From positions 310,001-374,000 of the forward strand of contig NZ_SGXT01000011.1 of NCBI RefSeq assembly GCF_004216855.1: 64,000 bases of DNA, read 5' to 3'. Below, piece after piece: positions 1 through 8,385 of this stretch. The DNA is from Microcella alkaliphila. Its GTDB lineage: Bacteria > Actinomycetota > Actinomycetes > Actinomycetales > Microbacteriaceae. The position numbers and the translations under genes are program-made. The notes under the pieces are model-generated. The model was not told the origin of the DNA and did no database searches. It saw only the letters and a list, made by a program, of their open reading frames with translations. The number at the start of each line of letters is the position of its first letter. The first letter of the stretch is position 1.

Positions 1-567
1 CTCGCCCGCCTCGATGTTCGCGAGCGCCTCGACGCCGACGGGGCCGACCTCGGCCGTGTCGGTGCCGTTGCAGTGCGAGAACTCGTTGCCGTCGTCGTCG
101 GTCACGATGACCGGCTCGTCGAGGCAGAAGCGGTCGGTGTCGGTCGTGAACCACTGCGTGTGGTAGCTCGCGGTGCCGCGGCGCACCGACTGCAGAACGA
201 CCTCGGCACCCGCCTGGTCGGCGGCGGCGACGAGCGCGATCGGGCCGAAGAGGCCCACCTGCGCCTGGCCGGTCTGCATGGCCACGACGAGCGCGGCGTA
301 GTTGTCGGTGACGGTCGTGGTCACGGGGATTCCGATCTCGCCGGCGAGCAGTTCACCGAGCGCCTCGGCGTCTTCGACGAGCTGGTCGAGGTCCTGCGAC
401 GGGACGAGGCCGATGACGAGTTCGTCGGGCCATTCGGTCGACTGCGCGTCGGGCGCGGGAGCGGTGGTCGGATCGTCGGCGGGGGCGTCAGTGGCGCAGC
501 CGGCAAGCCCGAGGGCGAGAACGGAGGCGGCGCCGAGGGCGGCCCAGCGGGAAAGGCGTGCAGTCAT
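1..567 (-). CDS. Phosphonate/phosphate-type ABC transporter substrate-binding lipoprotein (PhnD-like), partial
   Basis: Reads from ATG at 567 off the left edge, so only the first 189 residues are present. The N-terminus is a lipoprotein signal: Arg-containing start, a short hydrophobic stretch, then lipobox LAGC near residue 24, followed by an Ala/Pro/Asp linker. The mature part has LVIGLVPSQD, then YAALVVAMQTGQAQVGLFGP, the pattern of the PhnD/PtxB periplasmic-binding family that captures phosphate, phosphite or phosphonates outside the membrane. AGGAG lies about 12 bases before the ATG. Permease and ATPase genes would be expected further left, outside the window. The exact ligand cannot be told. 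Confidence 0.85.
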   Translation of the reverse strand, partial: MTARLSRWAALGAASVLALGLAGCATDAPADDPTTAPAPDAQSTEWPDELVIGLVPSQDLDQLVEDAEALGELLAGEIGIPVTTTVTDNYAALVVAMQTGQAQVGLFGPIALVAAADQAGAEVVLQSVRRGTASYHTQWFTTDTDRFCLDEPVIVTDDDGNEFSHCNGTDTAEVGPVGVEALANIEAGE

Positions 568-657
568 GATGAGTAGGGTCTCCTGTGCGTGTGGGGTGAG
601 GACAACCGCGCACCCAGGCCCCCGCTGTATTCGGGGCCGACGGTGCCGTGCACCTCC

Positions 658-663
658 ACGCTA
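658..663 (-). promoter_or_regulatory. Candidate -10 box of the phnD-like gene
   Basis: TAGCGT on the minus strand fits the actinobacterial -10 pattern TANNNT. It gives a leader of about 85 bases before the ATG at 567. No convincing -35 hexamer is seen at 17-18 bases. Confidence 0.4.
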
Positions 664-712
664 GGCAGGATTCCCCGATCGCGACGACCACTTTCCCCGG
701 GCTGACGCCGGA

Positions 713-729
713 ATTTACCGAACGTTCAC
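713..729 (-). promoter_or_regulatory. Candidate PHO (PhoP/RegX3-type) box
   Basis: On the minus strand GTGAAC is followed 11 bases later by GTAAAT, a direct repeat with the 11-base period of actinobacterial phosphate-response boxes. It lies about 50 bases upstream of the phnD-like -10 box and overlaps the stop codon of the HAD gene. The second repeat is degenerate, so this is inference. Confidence 0.35.
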
Positions 730-1415
730 GGGGCGGTTTCCGCGCCCTGGATGCACTCGCGGAGCTTCCTGAGCGCATCCTGAGGCTGCCGTGCACGCAC
801 CGTGGGAGCCGCATCTGCCTGCGGGTGACGGTCGATGAGAGCTGTCCACCCGCCCAGGGCCGCAACGGGCGCAAGGTCATTGCGCCAGATGTCGCCGACC
901 GACGCGAGTGGTGTTCGGGCGGCGTCGTGAAGCTCTCCCCCTTCCGCGAGGAGAGCCTCAAGCCCGCGAGGCTTTCCCGCATCGCCGATGATGTGGTCGA
1001 CGACGCCGGCGAAACCCAGCGTCGACACGAGAGCCCGGGTGCCTGCGTCGGGCGCATTGGTGACGAGCACTCGGCGCCACCCTATCCAGTGCGCCAACTC
1101 ATCTGCCATGCCCGGTGCGGCACGCATCGGAACCAGCCCGGCGTCGACGTCAGCGCGTGACGCCCGGTACGCCCGCCCGAGCGCGGCAGCGTCGAGCCCG
1201 AGGCGGCGTCCGAGCTCTGCCGTCGCCTGGTAGCCGTCAGACGCCACAACGATGTCGACGGACGAGGTGTCTGCCGCGAGAAACGCGTCGAGCGGGTCGA
1301 GGACGAGCGCGTGGGGAATACCGGCCTCGTCCGCCACCGCGCGCGCATAGGCGCGCACCGGCTCGTCTCCGAGGCACAGTGTGCCGTCGAAGTCGAGGAT
1401 CAGCAGCCCGCTCAC
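726..1415 (-). CDS. HAD-superfamily phosphatase
   Basis: 229-residue protein starting GTG at 1415. Motif I is LLILDFDGTLC (residues 4-14), with the nucleophile and acid aspartates of the haloacid dehalogenase family. VLVTNAP near residue 117 is motif II, and the VGDIWRNDLAP stretch carries motif IV aspartates. A cap-like helical segment lies between motifs I and II. It is probably a small-molecule phosphatase; the substrate is unknown. It follows nusB by 7 bases, so it is likely the last gene of the aro-efp-nusB transcript. Confidence 0.8.
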   Translation of the reverse strand: MSGLLILDFDGTLCLGDEPVRAYARAVADEAGIPHALVLDPLDAFLAADTSSVDIVVASDGYQATAELGRRLGLDAAALGRAYRASRADVDAGLVPMRAAPGMADELAHWIGWRRVLVTNAPDAGTRALVSTLGFAGVVDHIIGDAGKPRGLEALLAEGGELHDAARTPLASVGDIWRNDLAPVAALGGWTALIDRHPQADAAPTVRARQPQDALRKLRECIQGAETAP

Positions 1416-1422
1416 GTCAGCC

Positions 1423-1833
1423 TCAGGCGCGGTCGGCGATGGCTCCGAGTACCCCGTTCACGAATGCCGCCGAATCGTCGGTCGACAGCAGGGTGGCGAA
1501 CTCGACCGCTTCGCTGATCGCAACGGGTGCGGGAATGTCGTCGTTGTAGACGAGTTCCCACACCGCGACGCGGAGGATGGCGCGGTCGACGGCCGGCATG
1601 CGCGCGAGACTCCAGCCGGTGGCGTGCAGTTCGAGCAAGCGGTCGATCGCGTCGGCGTTGTCGATCACGCCCCGAACGATGTCTTCGGCATAGGGCCAGC
1701 TGGAGGAGCGTTGCGGCTGAACGGCGGCGCGCTCGGCTTCTTCGCGCAACACATCGCGGAGCGACGACTGACGCACGTCGGCGATGTAGAGCATGTCGAG
1801 GGCGCGCTTGCGCGCCTTAGACCGGGCGCTCAC
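1423..1833 (-). CDS. nusB: Transcription antitermination factor NusB
   Basis: 136 residues from GTG at 1833; the reading frame is open further upstream but that part overlaps efp and has no NusB character. The start SARSKARKRALDMLYIADVR and the later MPAVDRAILRVAVWELVY are hallmarks of NusB, the all-helical protein that binds boxA RNA with NusE (S10) during rRNA antitermination. One base separates it from the efp stop, so translation is probably coupled. Confidence 0.97.
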   Translation of the reverse strand: MSARSKARKRALDMLYIADVRQSSLRDVLREEAERAAVQPQRSSSWPYAEDIVRGVIDNADAIDRLLELHATGWSLARMPAVDRAILRVAVWELVYNDDIPAPVAISEAVEFATLLSTDDSAAFVNGVLGAIADRA

Positions 1834-1834
1834 G

Positions 1835-2398
1835 TTAGTCGTTGACGCGGCCGAGGTAGTCGCCCGTGCGGGTGTCGACCTTGACCTTGGTGTTCGCCTC
1901 GAGGAACAGCGGAACCTGAATCTCGTAGCCGGTCTCGAGCGTGGCGGGCTTCGTACCGCCGGTCGAGCGGTCACCCTGCAGGCCCGGCTCGGTGTACGTC
2001 ACCTCGAGTACCACCGACGCGGGCAGGTCGAGGTAGAGCGCGACGCCCTCGTGCATGGCGATCGTGACGTTCTGGTTCTCGAGCATGAAATTCTTCGCGT
2101 CACCGACGGTCTCCGACGGGACCGTGATCTGGTCGTAGTCGGTGAGGTCCATGAAGACGAAGCCGTCGCCGTCCTGGTAGAGGTACTGGTAGTCGCGGCG
2201 GTCAACGACAGCGAAGTCGATCTTGGTGCCCGCGTTGAACGTCTTGTCGACGACCTTGCCGCTCGTGACGTTCTTCAACTTGGTGCGCACGAACGCGCCG
2301 CCCTTGCCTGGCTTCACGTGCTGGAACTCGATGACGCTCCAGAGCTGGCCGTCGAGCGAGAGGACGCTGCCGTTCTTGATGTCGTTCGTAGTGGCCAT
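1835..2398 (-). CDS. efp: Translation elongation factor P
   Basis: 187 residues from ATG at 2398 ([13 protein letters not shown]); a longer in-frame start at 2428 has no homology-like sequence. EF-P binds between the P and E sites of the ribosome and relieves stalling at proline runs. The KOW-like N-terminal domain holds the loop KPGKGGAF with Lys32 at the tip, the position modified or left bare in different bacteria, followed by two OB-type domains. No separate modification enzyme gene is seen nearby. Confidence 0.97.
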   Translation of the reverse strand: MATTNDIKNGSVLSLDGQLWSVIEFQHVKPGKGGAFVRTKLKNVTSGKVVDKTFNAGTKIDFAVVDRRDYQYLYQDGDGFVFMDLTDYDQITVPSETVGDAKNFMLENQNVTIAMHEGVALYLDLPASVVLEVTYTEPGLQGDRSTGGTKPATLETGYEIQVPLFLEANTKVKVDTRTGDYLGRVND

Positions 2399-2476
2399 GG
2401 CGTGTTCGTATCCGTTCGTTTGGTGCACAAAGTCGTGTGCGGTGCGCCGGGCACCGCCGGGGAAGTCTAGTCGACG

Positions 2477-2920
2477 CTAAGCCTGGCGCCGCACCTGGTC
2501 GAGGGCGAGGAGGTAGGAGTGCTGGCCGAAGCCGGCGATGACGCCCGTCGCGACGCCGCTGATCACACTCGTGTGTCGGAACGTCTCGCGCGCGTGGGGA
2601 TTCGACAGGTGCACCTCGATCAGCGGAAGGCCCGCCTCGGTCACGAGCGCGGCGGCATCCCGCAGGGCGTACGAGTAGTGCGTGAAGGCGGCGGGGTTCA
2701 GGATGACGGGCATGCGCTCGTCAACGGCCTCGTGCATCCAGCCGATCAGGGTCGCCTCGTCGTTCGTCTGGCGCACATCGAGCGTGACGTCCGGATGGTG
2801 CTCGGCGAGCATCCGCTCGATGTCAGCGAGGCTCATCGTGCCGTAGATTTCGGGCTGCCGGGTGCCGAGCCGATCGAGGTTCGGGCCGTTCAGCACCAGC
2901 ACGCGATCGATGTCTGCCAT
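2477..2920 (-). CDS. aroQ: 3-dehydroquinate dehydratase, type II
   Basis: 147 residues, the normal size of the dodecameric type II enzyme of the shikimate pathway (3-dehydroquinate to 3-dehydroshikimate). The signature LNGPNLDRLGTRQPEIYG spans residues 9-26 and holds the catalytic Arg and Tyr. NPAAFTHYS and the later EVHLSNPHARE carry the substrate-binding Asn and His residues. It follows aroB by 20 bases. TAGGGT six bases before the ATG could also drive a leaderless internal transcript. Confidence 0.97.
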   Translation of the reverse strand: MADIDRVLVLNGPNLDRLGTRQPEIYGTMSLADIERMLAEHHPDVTLDVRQTNDEATLIGWMHEAVDERMPVILNPAAFTHYSYALRDAAALVTEAGLPLIEVHLSNPHARETFRHTSVISGVATGVIAGFGQHSYLLALDQVRRQA

Positions 2921-2926
2921 GCGTTC

Positions 2927-2932
2927 ACCCTA
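2927..2932 (-). promoter_or_regulatory. Possible internal leaderless -10 box before aroQ
   Basis: TAGGGT, then six bases, then the ATG of aroQ at 2920. The same bases contain an AGGGTG stretch that may simply act as ribosome binding site, so this site is ambiguous. Confidence 0.25.
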
Positions 2933-2940
2933 CTGGCGGC

Positions 2941-4017
2941 TCAGGAGCCGACCTCTTGGTACGCGCTGAACAGCAGCGACTCGTCAGTCCCGTTGAGAAC
3001 CCGGGGGCGGCCGACGTCATCGAGCACGATGAAGCGCAGCATGCCCGCACGCGCCTTCTTGTCGCGCTGCATGGTCGCCAGCAACGTCTTCCACCGGCCG
3101 ATCGGATACGTGGTTGGCAACGTGAGCGACTCGAGGATCGCGCGGTGGCGGTCGACGACGGCGTCGGGAAGACCCGTGGCGAGCCTCGACAGCTCGGCGG
3201 CGAAGATCATGCCGATCGCGACGGCGGAGCCGTGGCGCCAGCGGTAGCGCTCCGCGTGCTCGATGGCGTGGCCGAGCGTGTGGCCGTAGTTCAACATCTC
3301 GCGGCGCCCCTGCTCGGTGAAGTCGTCGCTGACGACCTCGGCCTTCACGCGGATGGCGCGTTCGATGAGTTCGCGGAAGACCGCGCTGTTCGGGTCGGTC
3401 GCCGTCTCGACGTCAGCCTCGATGAGCTCGAGGATGCGCTCATCGGCGATGAAGCCGGCCTTCACGATCTCGGCGAAACCGGCGAGAATGTCGTTCTTCG
3501 GGAGCGTCGCGACAAGGTCGAGGTCGGCGACGACGGCGCGCGGCGCCCAGAAGGCGCCGACGAGATTTTTGCCCTCGGCCGTGTTGATGCCGGTCTTGCC
3601 ACCGACGGCCGCGTCGACGGCGCCGAGCACGGTCGTCGGAACGGCGACCCACGGCACGCCACGCAGCCAGGTGGCGGCGACGAAGCCGGCGAGGTCGGTG
3701 GTCGCTCCCCCACCGAGGCCGACGATCGCGTCGGTGCGCGTGAAGTCGGTCTGGCCGAGGATCTGCCAGCAGAAGGCCGCAACCTCGACCCGCTTGGCCC
3801 CTTCGGCGTCGGGCACCTCGGCAAGCAGCACCTCAGTGCGGCCCGCAAGCTGCTCGCGCAGCCGCTCGGCGGTCGGCGCCATGGCCGGCGCGTGGATCAC
3901 GAGCACCTTGGCGGCGTTCGGCGGCAGCACGGAGCCGAGAGAATCGACGAGGCCGCGGCCGACGTGAACGTCGTAGCCGCCGCCCGAGGCGACGGGGATG
4001 ATCGTGGCGTCCGTCAT
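2941..4017 (-). CDS. aroB: 3-dehydroquinate synthase
   Basis: 358 residues from ATG at 4017, chosen because the frame upstream lies inside aroK. It converts DAHP to 3-dehydroquinate with NAD+ and a divalent metal. Visible are the NAD-binding segment GLGGGATTDLAGF (about 100-112), PTTVLGAVDAAVGGKTGIN (127-145), and metal ligands Glu183 (GFAEIVKAGF), His246 (NYGHTLGH) and His262 (RHGSAVAIGM). Its ATGA start overlaps the aroK stop by four bases. Confidence 0.97.
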   Translation of the reverse strand: MTDATIIPVASGGGYDVHVGRGLVDSLGSVLPPNAAKVLVIHAPAMAPTAERLREQLAGRTEVLLAEVPDAEGAKRVEVAAFCWQILGQTDFTRTDAIVGLGGGATTDLAGFVAATWLRGVPWVAVPTTVLGAVDAAVGGKTGINTAEGKNLVGAFWAPRAVVADLDLVATLPKNDILAGFAEIVKAGFIADERILELIEADVETATDPNSAVFRELIERAIRVKAEVVSDDFTEQGRREMLNYGHTLGHAIEHAERYRWRHGSAVAIGMIFAAELSRLATGLPDAVVDRHRAILESLTLPTTYPIGRWKTLLATMQRDKKARAGMLRFIVLDDVGRPRVLNGTDESLLFSAYQEVGS

Positions 4018-4553
4018 GACGCATCCTTCCTCTCGGGGGCGCCCAGGCGCACCCAGTCGGCAATCTCGATGGCGATGGTGTCGGCGGGGCGACGGGAGGT
4101 GTCCCAGGTGGCCCGCGCGAGCATCCGATAGGTCGGCATGCGGCGCTCGACGAGGGCCGCCCACTGCGCAACGCCGCCCGCGACGAGGGGGCGCGACGAG
4201 CCCGACCGGGTGAGGCGCGCCTCGGCGGCTTCCTCGGTGATCGTGAGCAGCGCGACGGGAAGGCCGGCGAGGCGCTCTGTCGTCTCGGGGGTCATGACCG
4301 CTCCCCCGCCGAGCGCGACGACCGCGCCGTCGAGGGCGAGCGCGTCGGCGACCGCATCACGCTCGTAGCCGCGGAACGTCGGCTCGCCCTCGTGCTCGAA
4401 GATCTCGGGGATCGGTCCGTGACGATCCACGATCATCCGGTCGGTGTCGACGAACTCAGTCTCGAGAGCGCGCGCGATGCGCTTACCGATTCTCGTCTTG
4501 CCGGCCGCCGGCGGGCCGATCAAGACGACGGCGGGATGCGCGCGGTCAGTCAC
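4014..4553 (-). CDS. aroK: Shikimate kinase
   Basis: 179 residues from GTG at 4553. The P-loop GPPAAGKT (13-20) is followed by the shikimate-site aspartate in DTDRMI, an Arg in FRGYERDAV and [10 protein letters not shown], all typical of the family; the lid region contains SSRPLV. It phosphorylates shikimate with ATP. The start overlaps the end of aroC by eight bases and the stop overlaps aroB by four, showing tight translational coupling. Confidence 0.97.
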   Translation of the reverse strand: MTDRAHPAVVLIGPPAAGKTRIGKRIARALETEFVDTDRMIVDRHGPIPEIFEHEGEPTFRGYERDAVADALALDGAVVALGGGAVMTPETTERLAGLPVALLTITEEAAEARLTRSGSSRPLVAGGVAQWAALVERRMPTYRMLARATWDTSRRPADTIAIEIADWVRLGAPERKDAS

Positions 4554-5748
4554 CGGTGATGACGGCCGTCGCGAGCGTGGCCGGAATAGCGGCGCGGTAC
4601 GCCTCGAGGTTGCGCCGTGTTTCGGCGACGGAGTCGCCGCCGAACTTGTCGAGCACCGCGTCGGCGACGACGAGCGCCACCATGGCTTCGGCGACGACAC
4701 CGGCGGCGGGCACGGCGCAGACATCGGAGCGTTGGTGGTGGGCGGGCGCGGCGTCGCCGGTGGCGGTGTCGATCGTGCGGAGGGCGTGCGGCACGGTCGC
4801 GATCGGCTTCATGCCGGCGCGGACGCGCAGTACGGTGCCCGTCGACATGCCGCCCTCGGTGCCGCCCGCGCGGTCGCTGAGGCGTTCGACAACGCCGTCG
4901 CCGGGAACCAGCTCGTCGTGCGCGGCTGAGCCGCGGCGCCGAGTGGTTTCGAAGCCGTCGCCGACCTCGACCCCCTTGATGGCCTGGATTCCCATGAGGG
5001 CGTGCGCGAGCTTCGCGTCGAGGCGACGGTCCCAGTGGGTGTACGAGCCGAGGCCCGGGGGCACGCCGTAGGCGAGCACTTCGACGACGCCGCCGAGCGT
5101 GTCGCCGTCTTTGTGGGCCGCGTCGACCTCGGCCACCATCGCGGCCGAGGTTTCCGGGTGCAGGCAGCGCAGCGGGTCGGCGTCGAGCGTCTCGACATCG
5201 CCGGGACGCGGCAGCGGGGCATCGTCAGGCACCCGCACGGGGCCGATGGAGAGGGTGTGGCTGACGAGGCGGATACCGAGTTCGCCGAGGAACGCGCGGG
5301 CGACGGCGCCGAGGGCGACGCGCGCGGCGGTCTCGCGGGCGCTCGCGCGCTCGAGCACGGGCCGCGACTCGTCGAAGCCGTACTTCTGCATGCCGACGAG
5401 GTCGGCGTGGCCGGGGCGGGGGCGGGTGAGCGGGGCGGCGCGGCCGCCCGTCAGCTCGGCGGGGTCGACCGGGTCGGGGCTCATTACGGTGGTCCACTTG
5501 GGCCACTCGGTGTTGCCGATGCGCAGCGCGACGGGACTGCCCATCGTGACGCCGTGGCGAATGCCGCCCGAGATGTCGAGCTGGTCGGCCTCGAACTTCA
5601 TGCGCGCGCCGCGCCCATAGCCGAGCTTGCGGCGCGCGAGGTCGGCCTGAATGGCCTCACGCGTGACGGGCACCCCGGCGGGGAGGCCTTCCAGAATGGC
5701 CACGAGTTCGGGCCCGTGCGATTCTCCAGCGGTCAACCAGCGCAGCAT
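4546..5748 (-). CDS. aroC: Chorismate synthase
   Basis: 400 residues, full length. It converts EPSP to chorismate using reduced [21 protein letters not shown] at the start, the FMN-contacting [19 protein letters not shown] block near residue 130, and the C-terminal [17 protein letters not shown] pattern are family signatures. It lies between aroE (52 bases) and aroK (overlap) in the shikimate operon. Confidence 0.97.
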   Translation of the reverse strand: MLRWLTAGESHGPELVAILEGLPAGVPVTREAIQADLARRKLGYGRGARMKFEADQLDISGGIRHGVTMGSPVALRIGNTEWPKWTTVMSPDPVDPAELTGGRAAPLTRPRPGHADLVGMQKYGFDESRPVLERASARETAARVALGAVARAFLGELGIRLVSHTLSIGPVRVPDDAPLPRPGDVETLDADPLRCLHPETSAAMVAEVDAAHKDGDTLGGVVEVLAYGVPPGLGSYTHWDRRLDAKLAHALMGIQAIKGVEVGDGFETTRRRGSAAHDELVPGDGVVERLSDRAGGTEGGMSTGTVLRVRAGMKPIATVPHALRTIDTATGDAAPAHHQRSDVCAVPAAGVVAEAMVALVVADAVLDKFGGDSVAETRRNLEAYRAAIPATLATAVITGD

Positions 5749-5800
5749 TGTTCCATCCTCCCACGGCTATTCGGGCGCGGGATGCACGGGGTGCGGCCCG

Positions 5801-6658
5801 TCAGGACGCCTCCGGCAGCGCGGCGCGCATCGCCGCCTCGACCAGTTCCTCGTCCGGCAGCGGCGACTCCGTCTGGCCGCTGACGAAGAAGCGCGCCTGG
5901 CGGACGGCCTGGTGCAGCAGCATGTCTCGGCCGGACGCCACGCGACCGCCTGCGGCCAGCCACGGCGCGGCGAGCGGGCCCGGCCACGGCGAGTAGGTGA
6001 CGTCCAGCGCGACCGCCTCCGGTGCATCCGTCAGGGTCAGCGGGGTGGGCAGGGGAACGCCGTTCGGAAGAGTCCAGGCGACGACGTCGGTGCCCTCGAC
6101 CAGGTGGCGAAGCTCGGCGACGTCGACGAGGTCGAGTTCGAGGCCGAGCTCGTCGGCGAGTCGGGTGAACGCTACGGCACGCGCCGGGTCCCGCACGAGC
6201 GCGGTAACGCCGCGGAGGCCCAGGTGGTCGAGCGCCACGAGCACGCTGCGCGCCGTCGCGCCCGCCCCGACGACCACGGCGTGTTCGACGTCGGTCGCGC
6301 CCGCGTCGGTGAGGGCGCGCTCGACGCCGGCGACGTCGGTGTTGCGGGCGATACGGCGACCGCCGTCGAGCAGCAGCGTGTTGGCGGCGCCCGTCAACTC
6401 GACGGTGCGATCGGCGCCGTCCGCAAGTTCGGCCGTCTCCTCCTTGAGAGGCATCGTGACCGACAGCCCGCGCCACTGACGGTCGAGGCCGTCGACGAAC
6501 GCGGTGAGGCCTCCGGCGCGCACCTCGTGGCGGTCGTAGCCCCAGTCGAGGCCGAGCGCGCGGTAGGCCGCGCGGTGCAGGGCAGGAGACAGCGAGTGCG
6601 CGATCGGCGAACCAATCACGGCGAGCCGGCGATCAGGCACAGAACTGCGCGTTCTCAT
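5801..6658 (-). CDS. aroE: Shikimate dehydrogenase
   Basis: 285 residues if started at ATG 6658; GTG at 6640, overlapping the mltG stop, would give 279 and fits the usual family start (PDRRLAVIG) better. It reduces 3-dehydroshikimate with NADPH. Visible are GSPIAHSLSP (16-25), catalytic Lys72 in TMPLKEE, AANTLL, Asp108 in NTDVAG, and the dinucleotide loop GAGATARS (131-138). The C-terminal helix carries GRDMLLHQA. It is translationally coupled to mltG. Confidence 0.95.
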   Translation of the reverse strand: MRTRSSVPDRRLAVIGSPIAHSLSPALHRAAYRALGLDWGYDRHEVRAGGLTAFVDGLDRQWRGLSVTMPLKEETAELADGADRTVELTGAANTLLLDGGRRIARNTDVAGVERALTDAGATDVEHAVVVGAGATARSVLVALDHLGLRGVTALVRDPARAVAFTRLADELGLELDLVDVAELRHLVEGTDVVAWTLPNGVPLPTPLTLTDAPEAVALDVTYSPWPGPLAAPWLAAGGRVASGRDMLLHQAVRQARFFVSGQTESPLPDEELVEAAMRAALPEAS

Positions 6659-7916
6659 CGCTCTCGCGACACCACGCGCGCAGGCGTTCGACGCCCTGCT
6701 CGTGCTCGGCGAGGGTGACCGAGAACTGCGTCTCGCCCGTCGCGAGGTTCACCGTGACGAAGTAGATCCAGTCGCCCTCGGCGGGGTTCAGGGCAGCGTC
6801 GATCGCGAGATCGCCGGGTGCCGCGATCGGCCCAATCGGCAGCCCCACGATCGCGTAGGTGTTGTACGGGTTGTCCGCTTCGAGCGCGTCCGCACTCGAC
6901 CACACCGAGCCGGTGTCGCCCGCGCCGTACTGGGTCGCCGAGTCGAACTGCAGCATCATGTCGATCTCGAGGCGGTTCTGAATGACGCGCGAGACGCGGA
7001 AGAAGTCCTCGTCGAGCCGCGCTTCGCGCTGAATCAGCGAGGCGATGGTGAGCACCTCGTGACGGTCCTCTACTGCGACGCCCCGAGCATCCAGGCGGGA
7101 GAAGGTCTCGTTCACCATGCGCTGGATGTGGTCTCCCGCGGTGCCGCCCGGCTCGAACGTGTAGGTCGCCGGGAAGAGGTAGCCCTCGATGTTCGGGGCC
7201 TCCTCGGGGATGCCAAGTGCCGCGAGGTCGTCGGCGACCGTCTCGTAATCCTCAATGGGCACACCGGTCGCGTCGGACAGCGCGGCGAACACCTCGCCGG
7301 CGCGCAGGCCCTCCCGCACGAGCGCGCGGATCGTGATGATGTTCTCGGGGTCGCGCAGGATGTCGAGAGCGGCTTGAGCCGACATCTGTTCCTGCAGTTC
7401 GTAGGTGCCCGGCTGGAACTGGATGCTCGGATCGGCGAGCAGCAGGTCGTAGAAGGCGTCGAAGGTCATGGTGACGCCGGCGTCGACTAGGTTGGTGGCG
7501 ACGTCCGAGCCGATGTCTCCTGGCTGGATTGCGAAGAGCACCTCGGTGCCGTTGCCAGCACCCTCGTAGTCGTTGGGCAGCTCGATGTCGAGCAGGGTGC
7601 GGATCTGCGGCTCGTAGTTCGACCAGGCCCAGTAGGTCGCAGCGCCTGCGCCACCGAGAAGCAGCAGCAACACCCCGAGGAGCACCCACGGCCACTTTCG
7701 CCGACGCTTCTTCGGCGGCGCGCCAGCGCCAGCGTCGCCGCGCGACCGGCTCGCGCGCCCGCCCGCGGCCCGGGCCTCGCGCCGGCTCTGCGGCGCGGCG
7801 GCGGTGGGGGGCGGAGCGGCCGGCTCGGGTTCGTCGCTCGGCTGGGTGCGGAAGATCGCGTCCCAGGCGTCGTCGTTCTCGCCGGCGCTGGCGCTGTCGG
7901 GGCGGGAGTCGGTCAC
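6633..7916 (-). CDS. mltG: Endolytic murein transglycosylase
   Basis: 427 residues. A disordered cytoplasmic N-terminus rich in Pro, Ala and Arg is followed by one membrane span (about 75-94), a LysM-like extracellular domain and the YceG catalytic domain. EGYLFPATY (244-252) and the catalytic Glu298 within IASLIQREAR match MltG, which cuts nascent peptidoglycan strands. It overlaps ruvX upstream by four bases and sits ahead of aroE, the usual actinobacterial order alaS-ruvX-mltG-aroE. Confidence 0.95.
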   Translation of the reverse strand: MTDSRPDSASAGENDDAWDAIFRTQPSDEPEPAAPPPTAAAPQSRREARAAGGRASRSRGDAGAGAPPKKRRRKWPWVLLGVLLLLLGGAGAATYWAWSNYEPQIRTLLDIELPNDYEGAGNGTEVLFAIQPGDIGSDVATNLVDAGVTMTFDAFYDLLLADPSIQFQPGTYELQEQMSAQAALDILRDPENIITIRALVREGLRAGEVFAALSDATGVPIEDYETVADDLAALGIPEEAPNIEGYLFPATYTFEPGGTAGDHIQRMVNETFSRLDARGVAVEDRHEVLTIASLIQREARLDEDFFRVSRVIQNRLEIDMMLQFDSATQYGAGDTGSVWSSADALEADNPYNTYAIVGLPIGPIAAPGDLAIDAALNPAEGDWIYFVTVNLATGETQFSVTLAEHEQGVERLRAWCRESDENAQFCA

Positions 7917-8380
7917 GATGTCGGGTGTCCTTCGTCGGCCGTCAGGATGGCGCCCGGTGCGTCCCCGCGGGAACGCTCATGGTCGAGCGCGTGCTGGAGC
8001 AGAATAACAGCGGCCACTTGGTCGACGACCGAGCGGCTCGACTTCGTCGTGCGGCCCGCGCCGTGCAGGGCGCGCTGGGCAGACACGGTGGTCAAGCGCT
8101 CGTCAACGAGGCGCACGTCGAGCCCGCGCGCGGCCAACTCAGCGGCCAGCGCTCGGGCATCCGCGGTTGACGCCGTGTCAGCGCCGCTCATCGACAACGG
8201 CAGCCCCACGACGAGTTCGATCGCGTCATGTTCTGCGGCAAGGGCAACTAAGCGGTCGACCGTGTCCGGCCTACGCGCCACCGTCTCGACCGGCGTGGCG
8301 AGCATGCCGTGCAGATCGCTTTTCGCGACACCGACGCGGGCCTTCCCCACGTCGATGCCGAGCCGCACTCCCGACCGCAC
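7913..8380 (-). CDS. ruvX: Putative pre-16S rRNA nuclease RuvX (YqgF)
   Basis: 155 residues with the RNase H-like fold. Motifs are GIDVGKARVGVA with catalytic Asp10, the ELVVGLPLSMSG strand and the C-terminal VDERLTTVSAQ and SVVDQVAAVILL segments. It is needed for 16S rRNA 5'-end maturation in other bacteria. It is five bases downstream of alaS and coupled to mltG. Confidence 0.95.
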   Translation of the reverse strand: MRSGVRLGIDVGKARVGVAKSDLHGMLATPVETVARRPDTVDRLVALAAEHDAIELVVGLPLSMSGADTASTADARALAAELAARGLDVRLVDERLTTVSAQRALHGAGRTTKSSRSVVDQVAAVILLQHALDHERSRGDAPGAILTADEGHPTS

Positions 8381-8385
8381 GGGAT

